Part shown: piece after piece, positions 1 through 11,711 of the stretch
Position numbering within the stretch: position 1 is the stretch's first letter
Layout: the number at the start of each line of letters is the position of its first letter
Origin: Cyprinodon diabolis
Lineage: Eukaryota > Chordata > Actinopteri > Cyprinodontiformes > Cyprinodontidae
Assembly (NCBI GenBank): GCA_030533445.1
Contig: CM060081.1
Span: 35,759,111 to 35,823,110 of the forward strand
DNA length: 64,000 nt
Reading direction: 5' to 3'
Notes under the pieces: model-generated
Told to the model about the DNA's origin: nothing
Databases searched by the model: none
The model's input: only the letters and a program-made list of their open reading frames with translations
Made by a program: the position numbers and the translations under genes

Positions 1-456
1 TTTTTTCCACATTAATTTTACTGATTCCTTTCAATGCTCACATCTTTGAAAGTGCCATGAAGTCTAAAAAAATACCAAGCTTAAAGAAAGCACATATAGA
101 GTTAATGTAAAAAGATATCATTCAAATGAAACTTTTAAAGAAATTATATCTTCAAATGTTACCTTTCATGAAGGCTATGTGAGGGTCTGGGTAAATTGGG
201 GGTAAAATATATACAAAGTCACAAAGATAAGATCTATGAAGGAAATGTGGATACATTGGTAAATGGCCACAGATTTCTTGCCAGAATAGGGAGAAAAAAT
301 CTTGCTAATGTCATTCTGTAGTTTTAAGATAGTGCTCAGCATTTCTAATTTAAAAAAAACAATAAAATATTGACAAATACGGGACTGCTGTTTGTTTAAA
401 CCCTGTTATCCAGCTCCAGAGACGTCATGATTCAGTGACAGATGGGAAAGCTGAAA

Positions 457-466
457 AAATAAATAA

Positions 467-519
<53 letters not shown>
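457..519. repeat. (AAAT)n / (AT)n microsatellite
   Basis: A short AAAT tract runs into about 24 AT units ending at 519. Perfect simple repeat. Confidence 0.95.
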
Positions 520-520
<1 letters not shown>

Positions 521-934
521 GTATGTGTGTGTTTGGATTTATATTCGTTCAGTATCCTCAAGATTGAAGTCTGGGTTTGTCCAATCATTTGGTGTTTTGG
601 TTTTGACAGCTGGCTGGCAGTAAGGCATACTCTAACAAAATCTAACTCTTCTTGCTGTGTATCGATCTATGTCTTTTAAGAAATAACAGGCAGACCTTTT
701 GTTTTTGGATCTGCCAGTGTGTACTGTATAAGGGCTTGCAGTATGCTAATCAGGCCTAACTTTATACTACTGATTCATGGGTTATAGTTTCAATGTTAGA
801 CAAATAAAATAATGAAAAATATAGGATTTTAGTTACTTTAAGAATGAACAGACAGAGATAATTGTGTCAAATCATCTCTAAAGCTGAATCCTATGTGAAG
901 TGGGTGGGCTGGATGTGCTGTAATAGTTACAGGC

Positions 935-1299
935 TAGAGATGGACCGATACATTGGCCAGCTGAAATTTTTGGCCTATATTTGTTTTTGTTTTTTTGTGG
1001 ATCAGTATTGAGCAGTCATTGCATGGATTAGCCTATACATGTGCACATTCAGCATCCATGCCGAGACAATCCCACACTTTGCAATCCTTTGTTAATATTT
1101 CCTTTAATTTGTTAGCAAATGTTTATTTTTTTAAATAACCTGTATTTAACATTTGTTATCACTGTATCCTTTTTAATCACATAAATAAAGGAAGAAAAAG
1201 ATATATAGGCCTAAAGAAGATGGCAGCACAAAATGGAGACTGATGTCAAAATAATCGCTATCAGCAATAACCTTAAAAACCTGTATCGGTTGAGCTCTA
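935..1299. mobile_element. Probable decayed hAT-like element
   Basis: The left end TAGAGATGGACCGATACA and the right end TGTATCGGTTGAGCTCTA are imperfect inverted repeats. The outer octamers TTACAGGC and CAACAGAC match at 5 of 8 positions. Teleost repeats with ACCGATA-type termini look like this. No coding sequence remains. Confidence 0.5.
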
Positions 1300-1368
1300 C
1301 AACAGACCACTAAGATGGTCTGTATTTATCATTAATCATCAACTACTATATTTGAAAAGTATGAAATC

Positions 1369-1450
1369 AAAAAAGTAAAAAAAAAAAAAAAAAAAAATCC
1401 ATTGGACTTTTTTTTCCAAGTTTGAAGATGCTTCACATCCAGGAATACTT
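1369..1450. repeat. Related A-rich/T-rich repeat fragment
   Basis: The run CAAAAAAGTA followed by about 20 A, then TCCATTGGACTTTTTTTTCC and AAGTTTGAAGATGCTTC, resembles the hairpin part of the insert at 26956-27072 and the CGCCTCTC-type repeat near 45590. It probably belongs to the same interspersed family. No target duplication is recognised. Confidence 0.45.
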
Positions 1451-3600
1451 GACTATTTGAATGTTGACACTCTCCACAGTACTTTAAGGAGAATTTACCG
1501 TTCAAACTTTTCTGATATTCTACCTGGAAGCCTTTGTATAGCTTACTGCAACACCCACCCCTGATAATGTTTCAAATTTATTGTGTTTTTGGTGGAGCTT
1601 TTAAAATGAATTTATTTTTTTGGCTCTTTTTGAATAGGAGGACAGCAGTTTGAAGGTTTGTGATCAATTTGTATGTGTGTATGATCATAATACATTTATA
1701 AATTGGCCAACATTTTATACCTTTTAAAGAATTTCTGAAGGCAAAGAAACATTTTATTGCGTTGTTTACGTAGTTTCATGTAGTGTGTATAAGATTGTTT
1801 CAATGGTGTGTGTGAGAGTATTTCAGTAGTATGTGAGAATATTTCAGCTGTGTGCATACAGGTTTTGTAGGATTTTAGTAGTTTAAATGAGAGCAAATTC
1901 AGATTAATGTCCCTTATGGAAGCTCATACATATAAATATTAATATAAGTAATGAGATATAACATAGTTTAAACATGAAAAGTAATAAAATGACATGATAA
2001 TGTATTGTGAAAACATGATTTTTTTTCTGTGAGAATCTTTTTACATAATAACATGATGTAGATGTAACAGTTCTACACATCCATAGAATACCACCACTCA
2101 TTTGTGTGGTAGTACAAGCTCAGGGTTAAAAGTATTATACAGTATAAGGAGCTTTAAGAGAGAGTACCTCAAACAAACTTATGGTATTAAAAAATAAACA
2201 AAAAACTACCAGCTAGCGCCTTAAAAGATCTTGTACCATAGCATCTTGGTATCACAGAACTCAATTCAGGTGTCACAGTCAGTGCACTGATACAGATTTT
2301 ATAGCAGCAAAAAAATGTAGGAAAGCAATCATTATGTTATGCATGATCAGTTTCTGGTGCTTTTTGTTTAATACAGTTTAGAGTCTCTCCTTTAAGAAAC
2401 GCTTATACAGAATAAAGTAATCAGTTCTCAAAAATCATTGACATGGCATGAAATAAGTCTTTGTTGTTTGCTGGTTTTATAAAACATAATGGATCCCTTG
2501 ACTATTTTACAGCTAGTTAGTGATCTTAGTGTATAAAGAACCAGTAAGGGGCTCTTGGATCTGAATGGATTTTAAGTTGCCATTAGTGGTTAGAGTCTAT
2601 TCACAAGATATGCATGTATTTCTTTGATCTTTCACCACTGCTTTGGCTTACTTTACTACCTTGTACAAGCCATGGACATCAAACTAAATGTGAATTCTGT
2701 TAAGCTCGGGCCCCTCCTCAGATGTGACAGTAAACTAAGCTAAGGGATCTTTGAGTAGGCAAAGGGACTTTAATGAACAGTGCCATTATTGATCTGTAGA
2801 CAAAACAGTCGTTAATTATGTGCGGGTGGGCATTTAATTGAGGAAGGAAAGGAAGGTCTCTGCTTGCTAAGCTAATGCATGGGCAAGAATGAGGAGAATT
2901 TGATTGAGTCTTTTGCCAATAGGGTAAAGTATGGGACACAAATAATCACAGAGGCAGTGCCTCTGAATTTTCCTTTATTCATCTTACTCTTATACCTTTT
3001 TTCCTTTCACTGCTTTCTGTTTTTTGTTTGTCTTTATGTCAGTTGCACTTGGTGTCTTATTTTTCAATCATTTTTCCTCAAAGTAAAGGGAATTTACTTT
3101 ATAAAGAATTTTGTTGTTTTTTTTAGCCCAGTTTTACAAATACTTGATATAGCTTTTTCACTTATGTCATTGCAATGAGGCCTATCTGTAGAAAGAGCTT
3201 GACAGAGCTTGTGGAAGACTTGCATTTGGACTGAATATATGCTTGGACTGTATTTTTTGTGTGTATATGTGCAATGCTTATTTTAGAAGTTTAATGCAAC
3301 TAACTGAGTAGTTTTCATTTATCATTTACCAATCACTCACAAGTCCCGATCTTTGGTATCTGAGAAAGCCTCTTAGCAGATGTTTGTTCGATAATCCACT
3401 CATTTATCAATGATATCAGTGACCATTTTCCAGTGTTTGTAGCTTATAGCGCCTGTTACAGGAAAGCTGCTGAAGAAAGCATCCAACAATAACAAAACGT
3501 AAGAACAGGCGAGTGAGTAAATGCATTTAGAAAAGATCTGCATCGTTAAAAGTGGGACTCAATGATCCAGGAGAAAAATACAGAGATTGTGAAACGCACC
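1451..3600. other. Unassigned non-coding DNA
   Basis: AT-rich sequence with no recognised gene or repeat. The longest frame (99 codons at 2879) is rich in Phe and Leu without homology. Confidence 0.5.
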
Positions 3601-3705
<105 letters not shown>

Positions 3706-4514
3706 TTTTTTTTTAAGATACCCATAATAAACACTATCCATTAAAAAAAGACATATCACACTATTTAAATATTCTCATATCTCATGAATCACAAAATTAA
3801 GGAATGCCTGTAAAAAAAACCAAAATGCTATATAGAGAATTCCCTGAAGTAAAGTATCACCGAGACAAAAAAAGATATACCACATATAACAACAATTTAA
3901 TCAACATTTTAAGCAAATGCAGATAGGAATTTCATATTGAACTATTACACAAGAATAAAAGACAACATCAAAGCAGTGAAAGAGAAGAGAGAGAGATCAT
4001 TGCTGTCGTTGATAAATCTAAAAAGAAATCCACTGGAATGACTACAGTCAAAAGAGTCATTTAAGCAACAGTTAAACCACTGACTCATATCAACCTCTCC
4101 TTTGAAATTAGTACATTTCTAAGCAAATCAAAAAAAATTAGCATGATAAAAATAGAGACTGGAGGACAGTGATTGATTCCACAGTTTTTCAAGATTTTAT
4201 AAGAAAACTCTTTACTAGCAGACCTAAGAACTTTATTGAAAAACACAAACTGCTTTCTCAAAGTCAGAAAGGATCTAGATCACACAGATCCACAGCCTTG
4301 GTAGTCCTGGAATAGAGAAATTGCTTGCTGCACTCACAAAAGAAAGATTGCAATTAATCTGTTTGTTGATCACAAAGAAGCATTTAACACAATTCAGCAT
4401 AATATATTAATCAGGAATTTAGAATATTACTGTATAAAGAGAGGCGGGTCTGGAGTGGATGACTAGCTATTCAAGAGACAGGCAACAAACTGTGAAAACG
4501 GGAGATTGTTGCAG

Positions 4515-5772
4515 ATGTTGATACCTGTAGGCAGGGCAGATCTTCTGTAGCAGTCTTTGACTGAAGAAATTCTGTTGACCAACAGTCTTCTGAAAAGGAT
4601 GCTCACTATTGTCCATAATGTTCTTCACTTTATGAAGAATTCTCCTTTGTGAATTAATCTCCAAAGGTATTAGAGAAGTTCCTAGAACAGAGTAGACCTA
4701 TTTTTATCAGCTTGTTGAGCTTTTTTAAGTGCTTTGTTCTTATGCTGTTTACCTAGCAGACAATGGCAAAAGATATCATACTTTACAAAATAGACGTATA
4801 GAGGATATTCAGCATCTTAATGCAAACACTATATGATCTAAGCTTCCTTTGGAAGTCTGCTCTGTCCCCTCTTGTATACAGCTTGACAGTTGTGTCTTTA
4901 GATGAGTCTGTTGTCCCGGGGACCATCAAGTTATGTATTGACCTCCATCACCCCCAATTCATCTCCCATGATATTCATGGGTTTCACTTAGTTCCTGTTT
5001 CTTTTACAATCTACCATAATCTCCTTTGTTTAGTTAAAATTCAGGATCAGATAATTGTTTGACACAAAGTGGTTCACTACTGTAGCTTCTTGCACTCAGC
5101 TTCTGGTCCATCTCTGATTCACCGGCCTGCAAAATCAAGTATTTCGGCAGGTGACAGGAATCTCTCTTGTTCTGGCAGTCAGAGGAGTACAAAGAAAAAA
5201 GAATGGTGAAAGTAGCATCCCCTCTGATGCTCCTGTGCTGCTGACTACTTCATTAGAAAGTCGACCCTTCAGTTTGACAAACTGTGGTCAACTTGTCTTT
5301 GATCCAAGAAACTATTCATGTCTCCAACTGATTCCTCTAGAGTTTCAGACAAAGTGAGAAAGACTGAATCATATTTAATATACTGGATACATCAAAGAAC
5401 ATGATACTCACAGTGCTGCCTGCAGTGTCTAAATGGCAGTGGGTTTGTTGAAGCAGGTGTATGAAGGCAACTTAAATATATTTCAATGGCAGTAAGCAAA
5501 CTGCAGGGGCTCCTGATAGCTGCTTGTTTACTTGCTCGGACGATAAAACGTAAGTCTTTTTAGGATGTTCATGATTTGGAATGACAGGTCAACAGGTCTA
5601 TATTGAGGATTGTTGGCTAAGCTCTCTTTGGCACTAGAATTAGGCAGGAGGGCTTCCAGAACACAAGAATCGTCTCCTGGGGCCAGGCTAAAGGTGAAGA
5701 GGTGCTGTAGAATCCCACAGAGCTGCTCTGCACAGGCCTTCAGGGCTGCGGCTGACACCGTCTAGACCTGGT
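4515..5772 (-). mobile_element. Second decayed LINE nested on the opposite strand
   Basis: On the - strand, 5758-5528 reads SAAALKACAEQLCGILQH and later YRPVDLSFQIMNILKRL, equivalents of the pre-RT region and the YRPVALTSHIMK-type motif of fish LINEs. Further along come RPQFVKLKGR-like and TGAPQG-like traces near 5200-5330, a YKRGQSRL stretch near 4850, and a C-terminal RRILHKVKNIMDN block near 4600. All are degenerate. It separates motif A from motif B of the surrounding + strand LINE, so it inserted later. Imperfect repeats at the junctions (GATTGTTGCAG at 4504, GATTGATTAGCAG at 5773) may be the target duplication. The copy lacks its 3' UTR, which is unusual for simple target-primed insertion. 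Confidence 0.62.
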
Positions 5773-6054
5773 GATTGATTAGCAGTCCTCATGCTTGGAC
5801 ATTACTTCAGGTGTCCCCCAGGGATCAGTATTGGGACCAGTGCTCTTTATTCTCTACTTAAATTAATTCAATTATGTTTTGTTTACAGGTTATACAATTA
5901 TTTTTGTTACAGGTGAGAATTTACAGTAGCTTTTGGATAATGGGACATCAGAAATTGGGAAGCTAAAAACTGGTTTGACAATGACAAACTGTCCTTGAAT
6001 CTGAAAGAAAAGTATGCTAAGGCTATGTGGAAATTAATAAGAAAATATAGATAT

Positions 6055-6178
6055 CCATCCATCCATCTATTTTCCGTCACGCTTTATCTCAGGTGGGGTC
6101 ACGAGGGCTGCTGGTGCCTATCTCCAGCTGTCAATAGACAAGAGGAGGGGTACACCTTGGCCAGTCCATCGCAGCGCA
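6055..6178 (-). mobile_element. Short 5'-truncated retroposon with (CATC)n end and 13-bp target duplication
   Basis: The sequence starts (CCAT)n and continues with a GTGGGGTCACGAGGG, CTGCTGGTGCCTATCTCC and GTCCATCGCAG core, a widespread teleost interspersed repeat. It is flanked by perfect copies of AAAATATAGATAT (6042-6054 and 6179-6191), so it is a retroposon inserted inside the older LINE. With the ATGG repeats as the 3' tail it reads on the - strand and is 5' truncated. A GATG/ATGG tail suggests an RTE/Rex3-type source, which I cannot prove. Confidence 0.75.
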
Positions 6179-7020
6179 AAAATATAGATATGAAACTCAA
6201 AATAGATGTGTGACATGTAAATGAAATAGCATTCCTAGGGGTGATTATTGAGTACAAAATCTATAGAGTACAAGATCATCAAACATTTCCAGACTAAAGT
6301 ATTTTGAAACATCAAAAAATGTTTAGCTTTACAAAGAATAGTGAAGTATAAAGAACTGTACATTCTCTAATGTTCACTGATTTTACCATGCCTGAGCTAT
6401 TGTGTATACGTATAGGTCAACACCTACAGTGCTTCACTCAAACAGTATGCACACTGCAGACAACATAGGATAGTTCATAAAGCTGGCTATCATGACCACA
6501 CTAATCCATTATTAATTTATTCCTGCTTGCTTAAATTCTCTGATTTGGTAGAGTTTCAAACCTCACAAATTATTTATAAAGCTAGAATACAGAAAGAAAA
6601 AAAAACAGCTGCCAGAACACTTCAACAACTTGTTCAGAGATATGAAGGGTATAGTTACAGGGATAATCTACGTTTTAGGCTCAAATTGATTGCCTTGAAA
6701 AGACATGTGATAGTAAAAGGGTAGGGAACAGCAAGGGATATTCTTAGTCACTGTACATTGGTGAAAACATATTTCTTTCTCTGCTTGGTGTGAAGTGGGG
6801 AATGACTAATATTTATATGAATGAAGATGTGTTTAGGCACATAGGAATGTGTATATGTATATTCATATGTATGTACTTTAATTTCTTTGCTTACTTAATG
6901 GACTTTTGGAGTAGTGTGAACCCATAAAGATGGTAGGAATTGGGATGATTGTTGGTGGTAATGACCAGGAAGGAGACAGGGTATGATTAAACTTTCACTC
7001 CTCCATACCCATTTTTAGAC

Positions 7021-7915
7021 AGTAAATTAAAACTGTAAATTATACATCTAATATTATTACACATTCATTCTGCAGTAATGTAATTTATTTTACTGGGTTG
7101 TCTAAAATATTTTTTTAATTCATTCACTCAAAGTGTGTTTGACTTTGACCTCTTTACAGAACATGTAACCCTATATATGTAAAGGTTTTTACCCCTTAAA
7201 CCCTACTTAAAACGATTTATGTGATTTTTGTGGATCTAAAAGTCCCATTAGACAAGCTCTGCATCTAATTAGTAAAAATGCAACACACCATAAGCATGTA
7301 ACATTATGACTTCAGCTGCTCACGCTACACAAATTGATATACATGAAAAGTGGAATTTAACTCAATACGTACATGGTCTAATCCCTATGGCGAATGAATT
7401 GTGTTGCTTAAGCATGAGTGTTTGGAGCTCATCACAAATTAGATTCTCATTAAAGTAGGCTTATTTTATCTCTACCCCTCCCAAAGAATTATGGCAAGTT
7501 TCTTCAAGTCTCTGAGCTTACAGTAATTACCATGCACATGAAGTAGCTTTCATAATACCTAATACACATAGTTGTAACAGTGTAAAAATCGAATGGTAGT
7601 ATAGATGTATGCAAAGGAAATAAATTGTGTACATGAAATCCACATTGATGGCAGTAGTTATTGTTACCAAATTGTGTTTTTTGCAATGTTGTAGCTTTGC
7701 ACCAGTAATGCATACAAATTTTATTGTATGTATTGTTTTATTGATATATTTGTTTTTCTAATATTTTAAAACATTTAGGTAGATAAAAAGAAAGCAAATA
7801 GGTATAAAGGATTTGAGTATTTTTGATCAAGGGCTTCGCTGTTAATCAGGCTACATAGAATTGTTGTGTTTGACAAAAAGTTAGTTACCTGTTTCATTAT
7901 AATCACTCTACTTTC
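7021..7915. other. Unassigned non-coding DNA
   Basis: Between the decayed LINE and the L2-type LINE I see nothing coding and no clear repeat. Confidence 0.5.
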
Positions 7916-7929
7916 TACTACTTACTACT

Positions 7930-10900
7930 CAATTCAATTCAGTTTATTTATATAGCGCCAAATTCACAACACATGTCATCTCAAGGCACTTTACAGTTCA
8001 ACCAGATCATACAGTCAAATTGATACAAAGTTTTCTATCTAAGGAAAACCAGTTGATTGCATTGACTCATTGACTCAAATACAATCCCTCACACTAAGCA
8101 TGCTTGCAGCGACAGTGGAGAGGAAAAACTCCCTTTTAACAGGAAGAAACCTCCAGCAGAACCAGGCTCAGTGTGAGCGGCCATCTGCCGAGGCCGACTG
8201 GGGTTCAAGGAGACAGAAGCAGAGATACAAAAAGCAGCTGTAAAAGGCGGCCCCGTCCAGGAAACACACAGCCAGGCAGACGAGCTCCAAGGCAGCTCCC
8301 ATGCCAGAGGATGAAGAGAGCACATCCACCCAGCCACGGCCAGAGAAACAGGACCACACTGGAAAACAGGCTAATCTCCAACATCTACAAACAAGGGTGT
8401 TGATGGAAGCAGCACAGCTGATGTTTCTTTCCTGGATGACGTCACAGCCAAACAGGAACAGACGAGGCAAAGCTACTCTGAGGAAAAGCAGAGAGAGCAG
8501 AAGGTTAGAGATTGAACTAACAGATTCTGCAGAATAGGAGAACAGAGAGAGAATGAAGCAGAAAGATGAAATGGGGGTCCCTATGTCCTCCAAAAGTCTA
8601 AGCCTATAGCAGCATAACTTTAAAGACAGCTCAGGATAACCTGAGCCACCCTAACTATAAGCTTTATCAAAAAGGAAAGTTTTAAGCCTAGTCTTAAAAG
8701 TAGACAGAGTGTCTGCCTCACGGACTAAAACTGGTAGTTGGTTCCACAGGAGAGGAGCCTGATAACTAAAAGATCTGCCTCCCATTCTACTTTTAGAAAT
8801 TCTAGGAACCACTAGTAAACCTGCAGATTGAGAGCGATGTGCTCTGTTAGGAACATAAGGAACAATCAGATCTCTGATATAAGATGGAGCTTGGCCATTT
8901 AAGGCTTTATATGTGAGAAGGAGGATTTTAAATTCAATTCTTGATTTAACGGAAGCCAATGAAGAGAAGCCAGGATAGGAGAGATATGATCTCTCTTTTT
9001 AATTTTCATCAGAACTCTGGCTGCAGCATTTTGGATCAGCTGAAGGCTTTTAACTACAGTTTGTGGACTTCCTGATAGTAAAGAATTACAATAGTCCAGC
9101 CTTGAAGTAACAAATGCATGGACTAGTTTCTCAGCATCACCCCTGGACAGGAGATTTCTAATTTTTGCAATATTCCTCAGATGAAAGAAGGAAATTCTAG
9201 AAACCTCTTTGATCTGGGATTTAAATGACAGGTCCTGATCAAAAATAACACCAAGATTTTTTACTTTATTATCTGAAATCAGTTTAATCCCATCCAAATG
9301 AAGTGACTGGCTAATCAGCTTCTTTTTCAGAGACTCTGGTCCAAAGACTATAACTTCTGTTTTGTCTGCATTCAGAAGCAGAAAGTTAAGAGTCATCCAG
9401 GTTTTTATGTCTTCAAGACATGCCTGTAATCTATGTAATGGGTTAGCTTCATCTGGATTTATAGACAGATATAGCTGGGTATCATCAGCATAACAGTGGA
9501 AATTAATCCCATGCTGTCTAATAACTCTACCAATTGGGAGCATGTATAAAGTAAAGAGAATTGGTCCTAGCACTGATCCCTGTGGTACTCCACAGGTAAC
9601 CTTTGAGCGTGTTGAAGATCTATCATTAACATAAACAAACTGAATTCGATCAGATAGATAAGATTTAAACCAGTCTAGTGCTGTTCCTTTAATTCCAACA
9701 AAATATTCAAGTCTTTCTAAAATAATATTATGGTCAACTGTATCAAATGCAGCACTACGATCCAACAGGACGAGCACAGATACGAGTCCATTATCTGAGG
9801 CCATGAGAATATCATTAGTGACTTTCACCAGAGCTGTTTCAGAGCTATGATGAGCTCTAAAGCCAGACTGAAACTCTTCAAAAAGTTCATTATGGTGTAA
9901 GTGGTCGCAAACTTGTTTGGCAACTACTTTCTCAAGAATTTTGGATAAGAAAGGAAGATTGGATATAGGTCTATAATTAACCAAGTCATCTGGGTCAAGA
10001 GACGGTTTCTTAAGCAGAGGTTTAATTACAGCAACCTTAAAAGCTTTAGGTACATATCCCTGTAACAGAGATAGATTAATCACATCTAAAATGGAGGAGG
10101 AGATCAAAGGGAATACCTCCTTAAATAACCTGGTTGGAACTGGATCTAACATACAAGTTGAAGGCTTAGATGAAGACAATAATTTTGCTAATTCAGAAAG
10201 TTCAACTGGATCAAAGCAGTCTAAACCCGGTTCAGATTCCATGACTACCTCAGGTACAATCGCGGATAGAGGAGTGCTTATGATCTTATTTTTAATAAGA
10301 TCAATCTTATTTATAAAGAATCCCATAAAATCATTGCTGCTAAGAGCAGGTGGAATGGACGGTTCAACAGAGCTATGGCTCTGGGTGAGTTTGGCAACTG
10401 TATTAAAAAGAAATCTAGGATTATTCTTATTCTCCTCTATTAATGAGGAGAAGTATGCTGCTCTTGCTTTACAAAGGGTCCTCTTATACAGCAGTAAACC
10501 ATTTTTCCAGACTAGGAAGGACTCCCGCAGGCCTGTGGAGCGATATTTTCTCTCCAGTTTCCTAGCATTTTGCTTCAAAGTACGCAGCTCTGCATTAAAC
10601 CAAGGAGCAAGCTTTCTATTTTCAACGGTTTTCATTTTCAAGGGAGCTGCGTTGTCTAAGGCAGTACGCAGAGAACTAGCAACCCCATCAACAAAATCAT
10701 CAACCTGTGAAGGGGAATAAGCTATGCCTTTGCACTCTGCAGCACTGCTCAGCGACACAGAGGAGAGAGAAAGTGAAGCAGATTCTTTAAAATTTATAAC
10801 TGCACCATCTGATAAAGATCTACTAAAATTGAACCTTCTTTTGGGGGAGGAGAACTCTGTTAAAGTAATCCTGAAGGTTATTAGAAAGTGGTCAGAGAGG

Positions 10901-11700
10901 ACAGGGTTGTGAGGAAATACTGTTATTTCTTCACATTCTATGCCGTATGTCAGCACAAGATCCAAAGTATGAAGATGAGAATGTGTGGGACTATTCACAT
11001 TTTGAACAAAGCCAATAGTGTCTAAGATAGCATTAAAGGCTGCTCTTAAGCTATCGCCTTCAATGTCAGCATGGATGTTAAAATCTCCCACTATGATGAC
11101 CCTGTCAGTATTTAATACCAAATCAGAAAGGAACTCTGAAAACTCATCTAAAAATTCAGAGTAAGGACCTGGCGGACGATACAGAGTTACAAAAAGAAGA
11201 GGTTTTCTTGCCTTGAAATTTGGATGAGGGAAATTAAGGGTTAAATGTTCAAAAGAGTTGTAGGTATTAACTGTTTTGGGAGTAATCAGTAAGTCAGACT
11301 GGAAGATTGTTGCTACTCCTCCTCCTCGCCCAGAACTTCTGGGTATGTGAAAATTTAAATAGCTTGAAGGAGTTGCCTCGTTTATGCTCACATAATCCTC
11401 TTGCTGCAGCCAGGTTTCTGTAAGGCAAAACAAGTCAATGTGATTATCACAAATCAAGTCATTAACTAGCAGACTTTTAGAGGAAAGAGATCTTATGTTA
11501 AACAGACCGCATTTAATTGTTTTAACTTTTTCCCCAATTGGAGTTATTTTGATTTTAATTAGATTATCATGATTTACTCCTTTGGGAATCTTTGCTAATT
11601 TATTAGATTTTGGTCGTGGGCAAGACACTGTCTGGATGGAGTAAAGAGTGGGTAACAGTAGAGAAGCTGCAGAGATGTGTGTTAAACTACAACTAAAAAA
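7930..11700 (-). mobile_element. Near-full-length L2-type LINE retrotransposon
   Basis: A non-LTR retrotransposon on the - strand. Its single ORF (EN then RT) occupies 8651-11628, followed by a 3' UTR of about 720 bases. The 3' end at 7930-7960 reads, on the - strand, as a GCGCTATATAAATAAACTG stretch running into ATTGAATTG repeats, a tail typical of fish L2-type elements. Similar ACTACT-rich sequences flank both ends (7916-7929 and 11701-11711) and could be a target duplication, but their simplicity makes this weak. The 3' UTR resembles short stretches near 40720-40780 and 62200-62275. The 5' boundary is approximate. Confidence 0.85.
8651..11628 (-). pseudogene. L2-type LINE endonuclease-reverse transcriptase with one frameshift
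   Basis: This is the retrotransposition enzyme of the L2-type LINE. The N-terminal apurinic-type endonuclease shows FNIRS at residue 43, TETW at 70, GRGGGVA at 100, GDFNIHAD at 181 and SDH at 245. The reverse transcriptase shows NYRPISNLP at 551, motif [14 protein letters not shown] at 621, GVPQGS at 680 and YADD at 713. A continuous 909-codon frame runs from 11628, but near 8950-8952 one base appears to be missing: the motif HWLP continues in another frame as [19 protein letters not shown] through to a stop at 8651. Rejoined, the frame would be roughly 990 residues, near the usual length. Motif A has Arg where Leu is usual; the catalytic aspartates are present. The frameshift should inactivate the copy, though the lesion is small and the insertion may be fairly young. 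Confidence 0.87.
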
Positions 11701-11711
11701 GTACTACTACT

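Larger units (their letters stand above)
3985..7020 (+). mobile_element. Decayed LINE (CR1/L2/Rex1 group), interrupted by nested insertions
   Basis: Broken + strand reading frames align in order with a LINE reverse transcriptase. Near 3990-4070 is the pre-RT region (DKSKKKSTGMTTVKRVI). Near 4190-4300 come traces of the FSKILEK and ESQYGFRSNRST motifs. Near 4365-4410 is motif A (DHKEAFNTIQHNIL), near 5810 [10 protein letters not shown], and near 6360-6700 the C-terminal region (LPYLSYC, RIVHKAGY, DLVEFQT). The 3' UTR appears to end near 7020. The enzyme is destroyed by many stops and shifts. A - strand LINE lies inside it at about 4515-5772 and a small retroposon at 6055-6178. The fragment near 60130-60915 belongs to the same kind of element. 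The exact family is not determined. Confidence 0.72.

Noticed and set aside
406..588. Open frame through the (AT)n tract
   Set aside because: Alternating Tyr/Ile from a microsatellite; not a gene.
8168..8593. 141-codon - strand frame
   Set aside because: Lies in the L2-type LINE 3' UTR; hydrophobic composition without a domain.
10091..10720. 209-codon + strand frame
   Set aside because: Antisense shadow of the L2-type LINE coding region on the - strand.
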